A stretch of DNA of 52,358 nucleotides from Candidatus Omnitrophota bacterium (GCA_015231405.1 JADGBR010000024.1:3375-55732), one strand, 5' to 3'; shown: positions 27,403 through 36,113, counted from the first letter of the stretch. The notes: generated from the letters alone by a model not told the origin. Numbers and translations: made by a program.

Positions 27403-30400
27403 GAAGTGATATGGATGTAGTGCAGTTGACGAGCCCTTTCGCCAGAAAAAAATACAGGGCCAGCCTCGGCAATAAAGGCGCCATGCTGGGTGACGTGATG
27501 GACAAGGCCGGCTCGGTAAAGGAACTGGCCGGGTTGAATATCCCGGAAGGGTTCATTCTCACGACCAATATGTACCGGAAATGGTTTAACAGTGATCGTA
27601 AGATCTCTTCTTCCGAAGACATGAAAAAGCAGATCAAATTCAACCTCGCGTTCATTTATTTGCAAACCGAGGCGAATCGTGCCGGAGAGGGAAAAAGTAA
27701 CGTGGAGTTGACGGTAGAAGCCGCCAAAATAGCCGGGACCATGGAGGATGATTTCGGCGGGTGGGATCATTTCAAGGTATCCGTAAGGAGCAGCCCCGCG
27801 GCTTCCGCGCCCGGCAAATTCGATACCGTAGCCGGTAAGCAGACACTCCCGGATATCTTCGCGGCTATAGATACTGTATTCAATTCCTGGCACGACCGCG
27901 TGGAAGGCGATAAGAACAAAGCGATCGGTATGGGTATAGTGGTACAGAGGATGGTGATCGGTGACGCCCAGGCTGTGGATGGCGCTAATAACATGATCCC
28001 AAGGGAAGTCGAGGTAGATGGCGAAACGCGGCCTGATCCTTCCTACATCCCTGATTCCTTTACCGGGGTATTTTTCACTCAGAATATCGATACCGGCCGC
28101 TCTGACCAGATAAGCGGGAACGTTAAGATCGAAGCGGATGGGAAGAAGGTAGTAGCGGGAATAGACGGAGGCGTACCGATACAATGGTTCCGGGAGATCG
28201 ACAGAGCCAAATGGAAAGAAGATCTCGTGAAAACTCCCAATGGAAGAGAAATAGCGAATTTCCTCGAAAAGAACAAGGCGGTTTATGAGGAGCTTCATAA
28301 GTACGGCAAAGCCCTCGAGAAGGAATACGGCTACCCCCAGGACATTGAGTTCACCGTGGAGAACGGCGCGCTTTATATACTCCAGGTGCGGGAAGCAAAG
28401 ACGACGCCCAGGAATACGATAAAATTCCTGAAAAATATGGTGGAAAGAAAAGACGTGAAAGCGATGACGGAACGGGAAGCATATAAAAGAGCTATTCCCG
28501 TATTGAAGATGTTAAATCAGAAGAACGTCAAAGCTGAGGATAAAATCCCCGCCAATCTAGCCGCGTCTTTTTCCGAAGCTTTCAGCGTAGGCGGCGCCGC
28601 GTCCGGGAAACTTGTGTTTTGCGATAATAAAGGCGACGGCGATGAGAAAGCGTGGGCTGAGGTCAAAAGGAAAATCGAAACATACGGGACAAAAGAAGTT
28701 ATACTCGTCGCCAGGGTCGCCGATATACCGGACCACATATACGACATGGTCGGCGGCATACTTACGCTTTACGGCGGAGGCTCGAGCCACGCGGCAGTGA
28801 ACACCAGGATGAGGAACCTGCCTTCTATCATAGGCATGTTTAACGGGCAGGCTGATATGGAGCTCGGGAAAACGCTGGATATAGGAGGTACGCTTTTCAG
28901 GGAAGGGGCCGAGATGACTTTTGACTCCGAAGGCGGGAAAGTTTATAAGAAGGTCGTTTCTCTCGAGGATAACGGTATAAAAAAGGATACAAGCGAGTTC
29001 GCGGATCTCGGGGCGATATTCGCCGAGGTGGAGAGACTTGAAAATAAAGCCCCGGACGCCGGATCCGGAGCTGGATCAGATACCGTCCAGGCGGTCGGTG
29101 AATGGAGCCGTATGGAAGATAAGGCTGTCCCGATCTGGAAATGCCGTGGGTCGAACGGTAGATCCATGTATATCGTGGCTAAGGGAATTATGGGGGATGA
29201 AAATGAGCTCGGGAACATAGAGGAACTCCTCAAAAAACGCGGAAGCGGGTTCATTAAAGTGGTCCTTTTTGAAGATGGTCTCGTCCTTAATCTTGGAGGG
29301 GATATTATGCATGATGAAATAAGCGAAATGATATCCGGCAGTTCCGGGACGCCTTATGTCGCCGGAGTTGCCACTTCTAGAAACGGAAAATTCAATGGCG
29401 TTGTAATGCAGGAAATGAGGAACAGCTATGACAATGAGAAGACGGGGCATGGCGTGACCGAGGGAATATTGGGAACGCTGAACAGCAAAGAGTTCAATCT
29501 CGGACATTTGTTCGAAGACGCGCGCCTGTCATGCGCGGGTAAAAACATCGGCGGCGAAAAGCCTGGGAAGATCGTGCGCGGAGAAGACCGGCGCCTGATC
29601 CTTGAGGAGGCCGTGACGCAGAAGGCCATTGTAAAAAATTTTACTGACGCCGAGCTCGAGGCGTGGCGCGTGGAAAGGACCGGCAGCGCCGGCTCCTCAT
29701 TAATTGACGTAAAGCTGGCGATAGAGGCGATAGGGGACGAAAATGAACGGGCTTCGGCCCATAGGGCCATGGAAAAATTCATGGAAAATGGGAGTATTAT
29801 CAGGGATTACCTGGTCTCTGAGGGACTTTTACCCGAAGATCCGGCTCGCGGCACAGCGGATCTTTCCCCGGTGAAATCCGAGTTAGATAAAATACCGGAC
29901 CTTTTAAAAAAGCCTATGGGCGCCGGCGGTTTCGGGATAGGCCGATCGAAGGTGGTCAATAAAGGTAAGTACGCACTGGGTGACCCCGACATGCTCGCGA
30001 TCGATATAGTTAATTACCTTAACGCGGTTGATAAGAGAAATGGTGCGGATAGCACACTTCTCGCGGAATATATACTCCATGAGGCTTTCGAAAGGTCAGG
30101 CCTCGGGCATTATGAAATAATACTGCTGACAAGCGTTATCTTCGGAAGAACGGTTTCAGTTTTAGGCGAATTGTACTCTCCGGAGGAACTCGCGGTTAAA
30201 TTGAAAGATCGCGCCTGGGCATCTGCGGCGCTTAGCAGGATGAATAAGGAAAATGGCGGCGTCGAAACGGATCTTGGGCGCGCTTTGAGAAGTTTTATTA
30301 ACGCCAGCGCTTACCTCCAGGAAAGCCCGGACCTTGACAAGATGACGATCGATGAGCTGGAACGGCTGGAAAAAGATCTCGCTTTCGAGAATGACGCCTC

Positions 30401-31121
30401 GACGAAGCTTCGCGTGATAAGCGCGAAGGTGAACGCCGCGCGCGCCCGGGCCGCACTCGGACATGTCGCGCCCGGCAAACACCTCGATATTGTGCTCGTC
30501 CCGATAAATAAGGATCAGCTATTCTTTGACGGTACGAGTTACATAAAGATCAATAGCGACGCCGTGCGCACGATCCAGAAGGATTACGGCGTGAACGTCC
30601 GAGCGATCTATTACGCTATCGGCGACAAGGAGAGCTTTGACGAGGCCGCCGAGAAGGCCGCGAAAATGATGGGGGATGACGGTAAGGCCAGGCTCCTTGT
30701 CTATCAGAACGTGAAGGAAGAGGAAAAAGGCGGGGAATTCAAGAAGTTAGAGCTCTCTCTGGAGGTGAAAAACGTCATTGGGGAAAGGCTCACGGGCGTC
30801 GTCGCCGGCACTTTCGAGCCCGGTGTGGAAACCCAACGGTTCTCTATAACCATGCTTGTGACGCTGGGGCTGGGCCTCAATGAGGCGAACCGCGAACCGG
30901 ATAAAGCCGGTACGTTAAAAGACGCCATAATCCCTTTAATGAAAAGGATGGCCAGCAATGAGGCTGAGATAGACAGGTTCATGGAAGAAGCGAATGGGGA
31001 TCTTAATAAGTTCCTCGAAAAAGTATATCGCGGCGATATCAAACTCGACATCAAAAAAATAAACTATGAGGAGATCCGCGATTTCATGGAATCCGAAGCG
31101 GACGTGCTCCAGTCGCTGTAA
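27342..31121 (+). CDS. PPDK/PEP-synthase-like protein (ATP-grasp + phosphohistidine domain) with long unknown C-terminal extension
   Basis: SLGNKGAMLGDV; VSVRSSPAASAPGKFDTVAG; ALYILQVREAKTT; TLYGGGSSHAAVNTRMRNLPSIIG (mobile His loop). Coherent protein sequence in this frame extends upstream of 27342. Confidence 0.8.
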   Translation: MPMLRKEVYDELKKEGDMALRSDMDVVQLTSPFARKKYRASLGNKGAMLGDVMDKAGSVKELAGLNIPEGFILTTNMYRKWFNSDRKISSSEDMKKQIKFNLAFIYLQTEANRAGEGKSNVELTVEAAKIAGTMEDDFGGWDHFKVSVRSSPAASAPGKFDTVAGKQTLPDIFAAIDTVFNSWHDRVEGDKNKAIGMGIVVQRMVIGDAQAVDGANNMIPREVEVDGETRPDPSYIPDSFTGVFFTQNIDTGRSDQISGNVKIEADGKKVVAGIDGGVPIQWFREIDRAKWKEDLVKTPNGREIANFLEKNKAVYEELHKYGKALEKEYGYPQDIEFTVENGALYILQVREAKTTPRNTIKFLKNMVERKDVKAMTEREAYKRAIPVLKMLNQKNVKAEDKIPANLAASFSEAFSVGGAASGKLVFCDNKGDGDEKAWAEVKRKIETYGTKEVILVARVADIPDHIYDMVGGILTLYGGGSSHAAVNTRMRNLPSIIGMFNGQADMELGKTLDIGGTLFREGAEMTFDSEGGKVYKKVVSLEDNGIKKDTSEFADLGAIFAEVERLENKAPDAGSGAGSDTVQAVGEWSRMEDKAVPIWKCRGSNGRSMYIVAKGIMGDENELGNIEELLKKRGSGFIKVVLFEDGLVLNLGGDIMHDEISEMISGSSGTPYVAGVATSRNGKFNGVVMQEMRNSYDNEKTGHGVTEGILGTLNSKEFNLGHLFEDARLSCAGKNIGGEKPGKIVRGEDRRLILEEAVTQKAIVKNFTDAELEAWRVERTGSAGSSLIDVKLAIEAIGDENERASAHRAMEKFMENGSIIRDYLVSEGLLPEDPARGTADLSPVKSELDKIPDLLKKPMGAGGFGIGRSKVVNKGKYALGDPDMLAIDIVNYLNAVDKRNGADSTLLAEYILHEAFERSGLGHYEIILLTSVIFGRTVSVLGELYSPEELAVKLKDRAWASAALSRMNKENGGVETDLGRALRSFINASAYLQESPDLDKMTIDELERLEKDLAFENDASTKLRVISAKVNAARARAALGHVAPGKHLDIVLVPINKDQLFFDGTSYIKINSDAVRTIQKDYGVNVRAIYYAIGDKESFDEAAEKAAKMMGDDGKARLLVYQNVKEEEKGGEFKKLELSLEVKNVIGERLTGVVAGTFEPGVETQRFSITMLVTLGLGLNEANREPDKAGTLKDAIIPLMKRMASNEAEIDRFMEEANGDLNKFLEKVYRGDIKLDIKKINYEEIRDFMESEADVLQSL

Positions 31122-31211
31122 TGGAGCGCGAAAAAAACATGCTGACATTCATCACGCGCGGCGAGGTGTGGACATCCTCTTCAAGCCTTCCCCGGGTAAC
31201 TTCCACGTTTT

Positions 31212-31391
31212 GCGACAGGGTTGTGGGCGTGAAGGAGATGGGGTTCTTCGTACGGCACTTTGCTGTCCCAACAACCGAAGTAGCCTTGTGCGTAGACCTT
31301 GCAAAAATCACAATGAAAGCCACATGCCGAACTAGAAGTTTGCAAGGTGCCGGTAGAAGGTTCCCATCTCCTTCACGCCCTCGTCGCGGGA
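31212..31391. repeat. Long imperfect inverted repeat (~38-nt arms), MITE-like or structured element
   Basis: gggcgtgaaggagatggggttcttcgtacggcactttgc (31226-31264) vs reverse complement of gcaaggtgccggtagaaggttcccatctccttcacgccc (31345-31383). Confidence 0.7.
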
Positions 31392-31486
31392 AGTAAGGCG
31401 CGCTTAGACTGTCAGTATGCTTTTTCAAACTATCGCTCGACAGATACGTATTGCTAAAACCTGCCTGGAAGTATTAAAATACCCAG

Positions 31487-32248
31487 ATGCAGTCACTATT
31501 CTACGATAACACGTTCTATTTCTTCCCGATCCTCGCGGTTGTCGTGGGTGCTTTGTTCATCACGCGCGGGTTTCGTCAGATGCCGGGGAGTGTCATTACG
31601 AGATATTTTATACCGGCTCTTTTGCTGGCCGACGCGGTCCTTTTGTGGCCGGGGATAGATTCGGCCGAGCCGTCGAAATTCATCGGGGCCGGCGTATTCA
31701 CGGCTGCGGTTCTACTGATACTCGCGGATGTTATCATGGGCCTTTTTTCGGACGCGAGCGTCTATAACGCCGAGAATAGGCGCGAGAACGATTATTTCAT
31801 CCACGCGAACATAATATACGATGCTTTGCAGAATGTCGCCGCGAAAAGCCTGGGGGCGCTGGTGATCATAGAGAGAAGGGTTTCCCTCGAGGGTTTCTTA
31901 TCCGGCGGCGTCCCTTTCGACTCCGACCTCGACGCGGACGTCCTGGCGTCATTATTCCTCAAAGAGTCGGTGCTCCATGACGGCGGCGTTATAGTGAGCA
32001 TGGGTCGGATCAAGATGATAAAAGGGATACTTCCCTTGTCCGCAAACCCCGCGATATCCCACAAATACGGCACAAGGCACAGGGCGGCGATAGGTATCAC
32101 CGAAGAGACCGACGCCATAGCCTTCGTCGCTTCCGAAGAGAGGAACACGATAAGCGTCGCGTTCTACGGTAACCTTGTGAAGATAACTTCAAAGGGAGAG
32201 ATGGAGGCAGCCCTTCAGCAGGCGAGGCGGGCGGTGAGACCGCGTTGA
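31487..32248 (+). CDS. Diadenylate cyclase (DAC domain, CdaA-like membrane protein)
   Basis: N-terminal TM segments; GALVIIERR...SLFLKESVLHDGGVIV...GILPLS...YGTRHRAAIGITEETDAIAFVASEERNTISVA. Confidence 0.87.
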   Translation: MQSLFYDNTFYFFPILAVVVGALFITRGFRQMPGSVITRYFIPALLLADAVLLWPGIDSAEPSKFIGAGVFTAAVLLILADVIMGLFSDASVYNAENRRENDYFIHANIIYDALQNVAAKSLGALVIIERRVSLEGFLSGGVPFDSDLDADVLASLFLKESVLHDGGVIVSMGRIKMIKGILPLSANPAISHKYGTRHRAAIGITEETDAIAFVASEERNTISVAFYGNLVKITSKGEMEAALQQARRAVRPR

Positions 32249-32254
32249 AAAGTG

Positions 32255-32283
32255 TGGAAATAAATACAATTCTGTGGTATAAT
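32255..32283 (+). promoter_or_regulatory. Extended -10 promoter for ilv leader (TGGAAA-N17-TATAAT with TGG before TATAAT)
   Basis: tgtggTATAATgcgattATG; predicted TSS about 32290, i.e. the A of the leader ATG. Confidence 0.65.
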
Positions 32284-32289
32284 GCGATT

Positions 32290-32373
32290 ATGAGAAAGAT
32301 GACTCCCCACAAAATATCGCATTCGATATACTCGGCTCCAGTAGTAGCCGTAAGGGGGGGGCTCTTTCTCTAA
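32290..32373 (+). CDS. ilv operon attenuator leader peptide, MRKMTPHKISHSIYSAPVVAVRGGLFL
   Basis: 27-aa ORF with GTA GTA GCC GTA ... CTC TTT CTC TAA, followed by mutually exclusive hairpins, terminator and ilvB. Confidence 0.72.
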   Translation: MRKMTPHKISHSIYSAPVVAVRGGLFL

Positions 32374-32395
32374 GCCTTAAGTTTTAAGAGAGAAG

Positions 32396-32431
32396 GGCCC
32401 TGTTGGTTTTAGCCGACAGGGCCTTTTTTTT
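32396..32431 (+). terminator. Rho-independent attenuator terminator
   Basis: GGCCCTGTTGG-ttttag-CCGACAGGGCC then 8 T. Confidence 0.88.
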
Positions 32432-34295
32432 GTGCGCCCGGCAGGGCGCACTCACTCGAGGGTGAAAGTCCCTTACAGACCCGGTAGTGGGAACTGTTAG
32501 CGACTCTGCAAGGGTGTCGGTCGCGAGGCCGGATCTGAAGGAAGCGGATACCAAAACACTGGCCTGACGAACAGAAATCACATATGAGGCGGTCATGCTG
32601 GGCAAGAAGGCAAAATTATTTGAAGCCCAATAACTACACGGAAAGCATGGACGTAGATGTGGCGGGCATAAGTGTAAAAGTGAGCGCGCATTACCCGGGG
32701 AGATCTGCTCAGAACAACGGGCAGAAGTCAGCAGAGGCCATAGTAAGTCCGGTTTAGGTGCCGGGACGAAGGGCCGAACGTGAAGTGAAAGTTCAAAGGA
32801 CTGGACTTTGGTGAGGAAGAAGGCGCAGAAAACGAAGGACGTAAAACCATCGGTCTTGGCAGGTGGTAGGGAGCGGAACTCCCGAGTTACTGCCGTAGGC
32901 GCGTCAAGCCCATCGGGGGAACAGGAACCTTCGGAACTTTGGGGAAACCTGTTAATGGAAGATGTTCTGGCAAGAGAGAACATGACGCGGGCGCTTGCGC
33001 GGGTAAAGGCGAACAAGGGAGCCGCGGGAGTTGATGAGATGACCGTGGATGAACTTGGGCCTTATCTGAAAGAAGAGTGGCCGCGGATAAGGAAGGAATT
33101 GTTGGAGGGTCAGTATAAGCCGAAGGCTGTCAGACGGGTAACGATACCGAAGTCAGACGGAGGTGAACGGCCGCTCGGGATACCGACGGTTGTAGACCGA
33201 CTAATCCAACAAGCGGTTCACCAGGCAATAAGTCAGATATTCGAGAAGAACTTTTCGGAGTCGAGTTACGGCTATCGGCCGGGCAAGAGCGCGCTTGATG
33301 CCGTGGAACGTGCGCGGCAGTACGTGTCGCAAGGCAGTCGGTGGGTGGTTGATATCGACCTCGAGAAATTCTTCGACCGGGTAAATCACGACATTCTGAT
33401 GGATAGGGTTGAGCGCAGGATAAAGGATGAGAGAATTACAAAACTCATCCGGCGTTACCTGCAGGCAGGGGTCATGGAGGGTTGGATAACGGCAATAAGG
33501 ATAGAGGGTACGCCGCAAGGCGGGCCGCTGTCCCCGTTACTGTCGAACATTCTTCTTGATGACCTTGACAGAGAACTGGAAAGGCGCGGGAGCGCGTTTT
33601 GCCGGTATGCGGATGACTGTAATATCTATGTGAGGTCGAAGCGTGCCGGGGAACGTGTTAAAGCGTCGATTACGGCCTATCTGTGGGATACGCTTAAGCT
33701 GAAAGTGAATGAGAAGAAGAGCGCCGTAGCGCGGCCGTGGGCAAGGAAATACCTTGGGTACACCGTGACGATGGACAAAGAGGCGCGACTCCGGGCCTCG
33801 GCGCAGTCCATTAAGCGGTTCAAGAATAAACTCAGGGATATTTTCATTCGCGGGCGAGGATGCAATATCGGACGGTTCATCAAAGAGAAACTTAATCCGT
33901 TGATAGGCGGTTGGAAGAACTACTTCCGGTTGACGCGGGTGAAGTGGATATTTGAAGAACTGGACGGATGGATACGGCGAAGACTTCGAGTCATTCTATG
34001 GCGTCAGATGAAACGTGCGAAAACACGGGCGAAGAGGCTAATGGAACGCGGGCTGGATGAACAGCGCGCATGGACGTCAGCCTGTAACGGACGAGGACCA
34101 TGGTGGAATGCGGGGGCATTGCACATGAACCAAGCGTATCCCGCGAAATACATCCGGGAACTCGGGTTGGAAGAACTTCAGACAGTGAATCTTTAATAAC
34201 ACTTTACGAATCGCCGTATACGGAACCGTACGTACGGTTCCGTATACGGCGGTGTGAGAGGACGGCGGGGGTCAGACCCCGCCTCCTACTCGATT
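32432..34295 (+). mobile_element. Group II intron inserted immediately after terminator U-tract
   Basis: 5' end GTGCGCCCGGCAGGGCGCACTCACTCGAGGGTGAAAGTCCC; encoded RT; DV/DVI-like 3' end ...cggtgtgagaggacggcgggggtcagaccccgcctcctActcgatt. Confidence 0.85.
32808..34196 (+). CDS. ltrA: Group II intron reverse transcriptase/maturase
   Basis: RVTIPKSDGGERPLGIPTVVDRLIQQAV; GTPQGGPLSPLLSNILLDDLD; FCRYADDCNIYV; C-terminal maturase region. Confidence 0.93.
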   Translation: MVRKKAQKTKDVKPSVLAGGRERNSRVTAVGASSPSGEQEPSELWGNLLMEDVLARENMTRALARVKANKGAAGVDEMTVDELGPYLKEEWPRIRKELLEGQYKPKAVRRVTIPKSDGGERPLGIPTVVDRLIQQAVHQAISQIFEKNFSESSYGYRPGKSALDAVERARQYVSQGSRWVVDIDLEKFFDRVNHDILMDRVERRIKDERITKLIRRYLQAGVMEGWITAIRIEGTPQGGPLSPLLSNILLDDLDRELERRGSAFCRYADDCNIYVRSKRAGERVKASITAYLWDTLKLKVNEKKSAVARPWARKYLGYTVTMDKEARLRASAQSIKRFKNKLRDIFIRGRGCNIGRFIKEKLNPLIGGWKNYFRLTRVKWIFEELDGWIRRRLRVILWRQMKRAKTRAKRLMERGLDEQRAWTSACNGRGPWWNAGALHMNQAYPAKYIRELGLEELQTVNL

Positions 34296-34328
34296 AGACC
34301 ATAGACCATAGACCATAGACCATGGACC
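34294..34328 (+). repeat. Heptanucleotide tandem repeat (atagacc, 5 units)
   Basis: ttagacc atagacc atagacc atagacc atggacc. Confidence 0.85.
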
Positions 34329-34396
34329 AAAGGTGGGGATGTAAAAAAATGTTTTCGGAGAGGAAAGAAATCCAAAAGATGAGTTTGATAACTCAA

Positions 34397-34424
34397 GGTC
34401 CATAGTCTATGGTCTATGGTCCAA
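34397..34424 (-). repeat. Heptanucleotide tandem repeat, inverse complement of the 34294 array (4 units)
   Basis: ggtccat agtctat ggtctat ggtccaa. Confidence 0.85.
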
Positions 34425-34436
34425 CAGGAGGAAGAC

Positions 34437-36113
34437 ATGAAGTATTCAGGAGCAGAGATAATTATCAAGTTACTGGAGATCCACGGGATAAAGATAGTGG
34501 AGGGCATACCGGGCGGAGCGAATCTGCCGCTTTATAACGCGCTTTATAAAAGCGGCATAAGGCATATCCTCGCTCGGCATGAGCAGGGGGCGGGCTTTAT
34601 GGCCCAGGGGATGGCCCGTTCGACAGGTCTTCCGGCCGTCTGTTTCGCGACTTCCGGGCCGGGAGCGACGAATCTCATAACGGCTATAGCCGACGCTAAG
34701 CTCGATTCGGTGCCGGTCATAGCAATAACCGGCCAGGTCTCGTCGTCGCTGATCGGGACGGACGCGTTCCAGGAAGTCGACACATATGGGATGACTATAC
34801 CTATTACCAAACATAATTTTCTGGTCAAAAAAGCTGAGGAGTTGCTTAGCGTTATCCCTGAAAGTTTCAGGCTGGCCGCGTCCGGAAGGCCCGGGCCCGT
34901 CCTTATCGACGTGCCCAAGGATGTCCAGCTTGAAAAGATTGAAGTGAGCGAATGGCCGTCCGTACTGGCTGTCGATAAGCCTCCGGCTCCGGACGATAAA
35001 GTTGTCAGGGAGGCCGCGATGGCCATTAACGCGTCGGAAAGGCCGGTGCTGTATATAGGAGGGGGCGCCATATCCGCTGGGGCGGGGCCTCTTATCTCGG
35101 ATCTCGCCCTCAAAGCGTCTATCCCGGTCTCTTCCACGCTCATGGGGATAGGGGCTCTCGCTTCCGGCCATCCTCTATACGCGGGCATGATAGGCATGCA
35201 CGCCCGGAGGAAAACTAACGAGATGTTCAGGGAAGCGGACCTTATCATAGCTCTTGGCGTCAGGTTTGACGACCGCGCGACCGGTAAGGTTGACGAATTC
35301 TGCCCGCGAGCCCGTATCATCCATGTCGATATCGACGGCGCCGAGCTAAATAAGAATAAACGCGTCGATATCAGCGTGATATCCGGCCTCGCCGAATTCC
35401 TTAACGATATCTTACCTCTAATAGAGAGGAATGATAGGCGGGAATGGATAGATAAGAACTTCGGCGTGTGTGACGAGACTCCCGAGCCCGGGAATGTCGA
35501 GCCGGGGTATTTTGGGCCTAAAAGGCTCCTGAACCTGATAGCGAGGTACCTCCCCGGCGACGCGATCATCACTACCGACGTAGGACAACATCAGATGTGG
35601 ACAGCCCAGTATTATCCGGTCAAAATACCGCGGACGCTCCTTACTTCCAGCGGCCTTGGTACGATGGGTTTCGGCATGCCTGCTGCGATAGGGGCGGCAC
35701 TTGCGTATCCAGAGAGGACCGTCGCGGCCATATGCGGGGACGGGTCAATCCTTATGAACATACAGGAGCTCGCGGTCATTTCGGAGGAACGACTGAACGT
35801 CAAGGTCATCATATTCAATAACGGGCATCTGGGGCTCGTGCGCCAGCAGCAGGAGCTTTTCTATGGGAAGAATTACATCGCGTCGGGTTTTTCCTGCCGG
35901 CCGGATTTCTGCCTGATAGCGAGAGGGTTCGGGATAAAGAGTTATGACCTCGGGTCGGCTGACGATCCCGAAGGAGAACTTGAAAAGGCTTTGGCTGAAC
36001 CGGGGCCTTGTGTCATTAACGCGCCCATAATGGGGTCCATGAACGTTTACCCGATGGTCGTTCCGGGCGGGGGCAATCATGAGATGATAGGAGGTGAGGG
36101 AAATGCAGACTAA
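34437..36113 (+). CDS. ilvB: Acetolactate synthase large subunit
   Basis: ThDP enzyme: GIPGGANLPLYNAL, RHEQGAGFMAQGMAR, SGPGATNLITAIADA, GDGSILMNIQELAV; SD aggagg before ATG 34437. Confidence 0.95.
   Translation: MKYSGAEIIIKLLEIHGIKIVEGIPGGANLPLYNALYKSGIRHILARHEQGAGFMAQGMARSTGLPAVCFATSGPGATNLITAIADAKLDSVPVIAITGQVSSSLIGTDAFQEVDTYGMTIPITKHNFLVKKAEELLSVIPESFRLAASGRPGPVLIDVPKDVQLEKIEVSEWPSVLAVDKPPAPDDKVVREAAMAINASERPVLYIGGGAISAGAGPLISDLALKASIPVSSTLMGIGALASGHPLYAGMIGMHARRKTNEMFREADLIIALGVRFDDRATGKVDEFCPRARIIHVDIDGAELNKNKRVDISVISGLAEFLNDILPLIERNDRREWIDKNFGVCDETPEPGNVEPGYFGPKRLLNLIARYLPGDAIITTDVGQHQMWTAQYYPVKIPRTLLTSSGLGTMGFGMPAAIGAALAYPERTVAAICGDGSILMNIQELAVISEERLNVKVIIFNNGHLGLVRQQQELFYGKNYIASGFSCRPDFCLIARGFGIKSYDLGSADDPEGELEKALAEPGPCVINAPIMGSMNVYPMVVPGGGNHEMIGGEGNAD

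Noticed and set aside
31066-31428. ORFs 31066-31335, 31084-31428 and 31121-31396
   Set aside because: Overlap the long inverted repeat and have no recognisable domain; best explained as repeat read-through.
34264-34290. ggcgggggtcagaccccgcctcctac hairpin considered as another GTAG-type REP
   Set aside because: Its position and the ...gtgtgagagg-acggc...cctActcgatt context fit domain VI with bulged A of the group II intron.
34294-34424. CRISPR array
   Set aside because: Repeats are 7-nt tandem units without spacers, and no cas genes are present.
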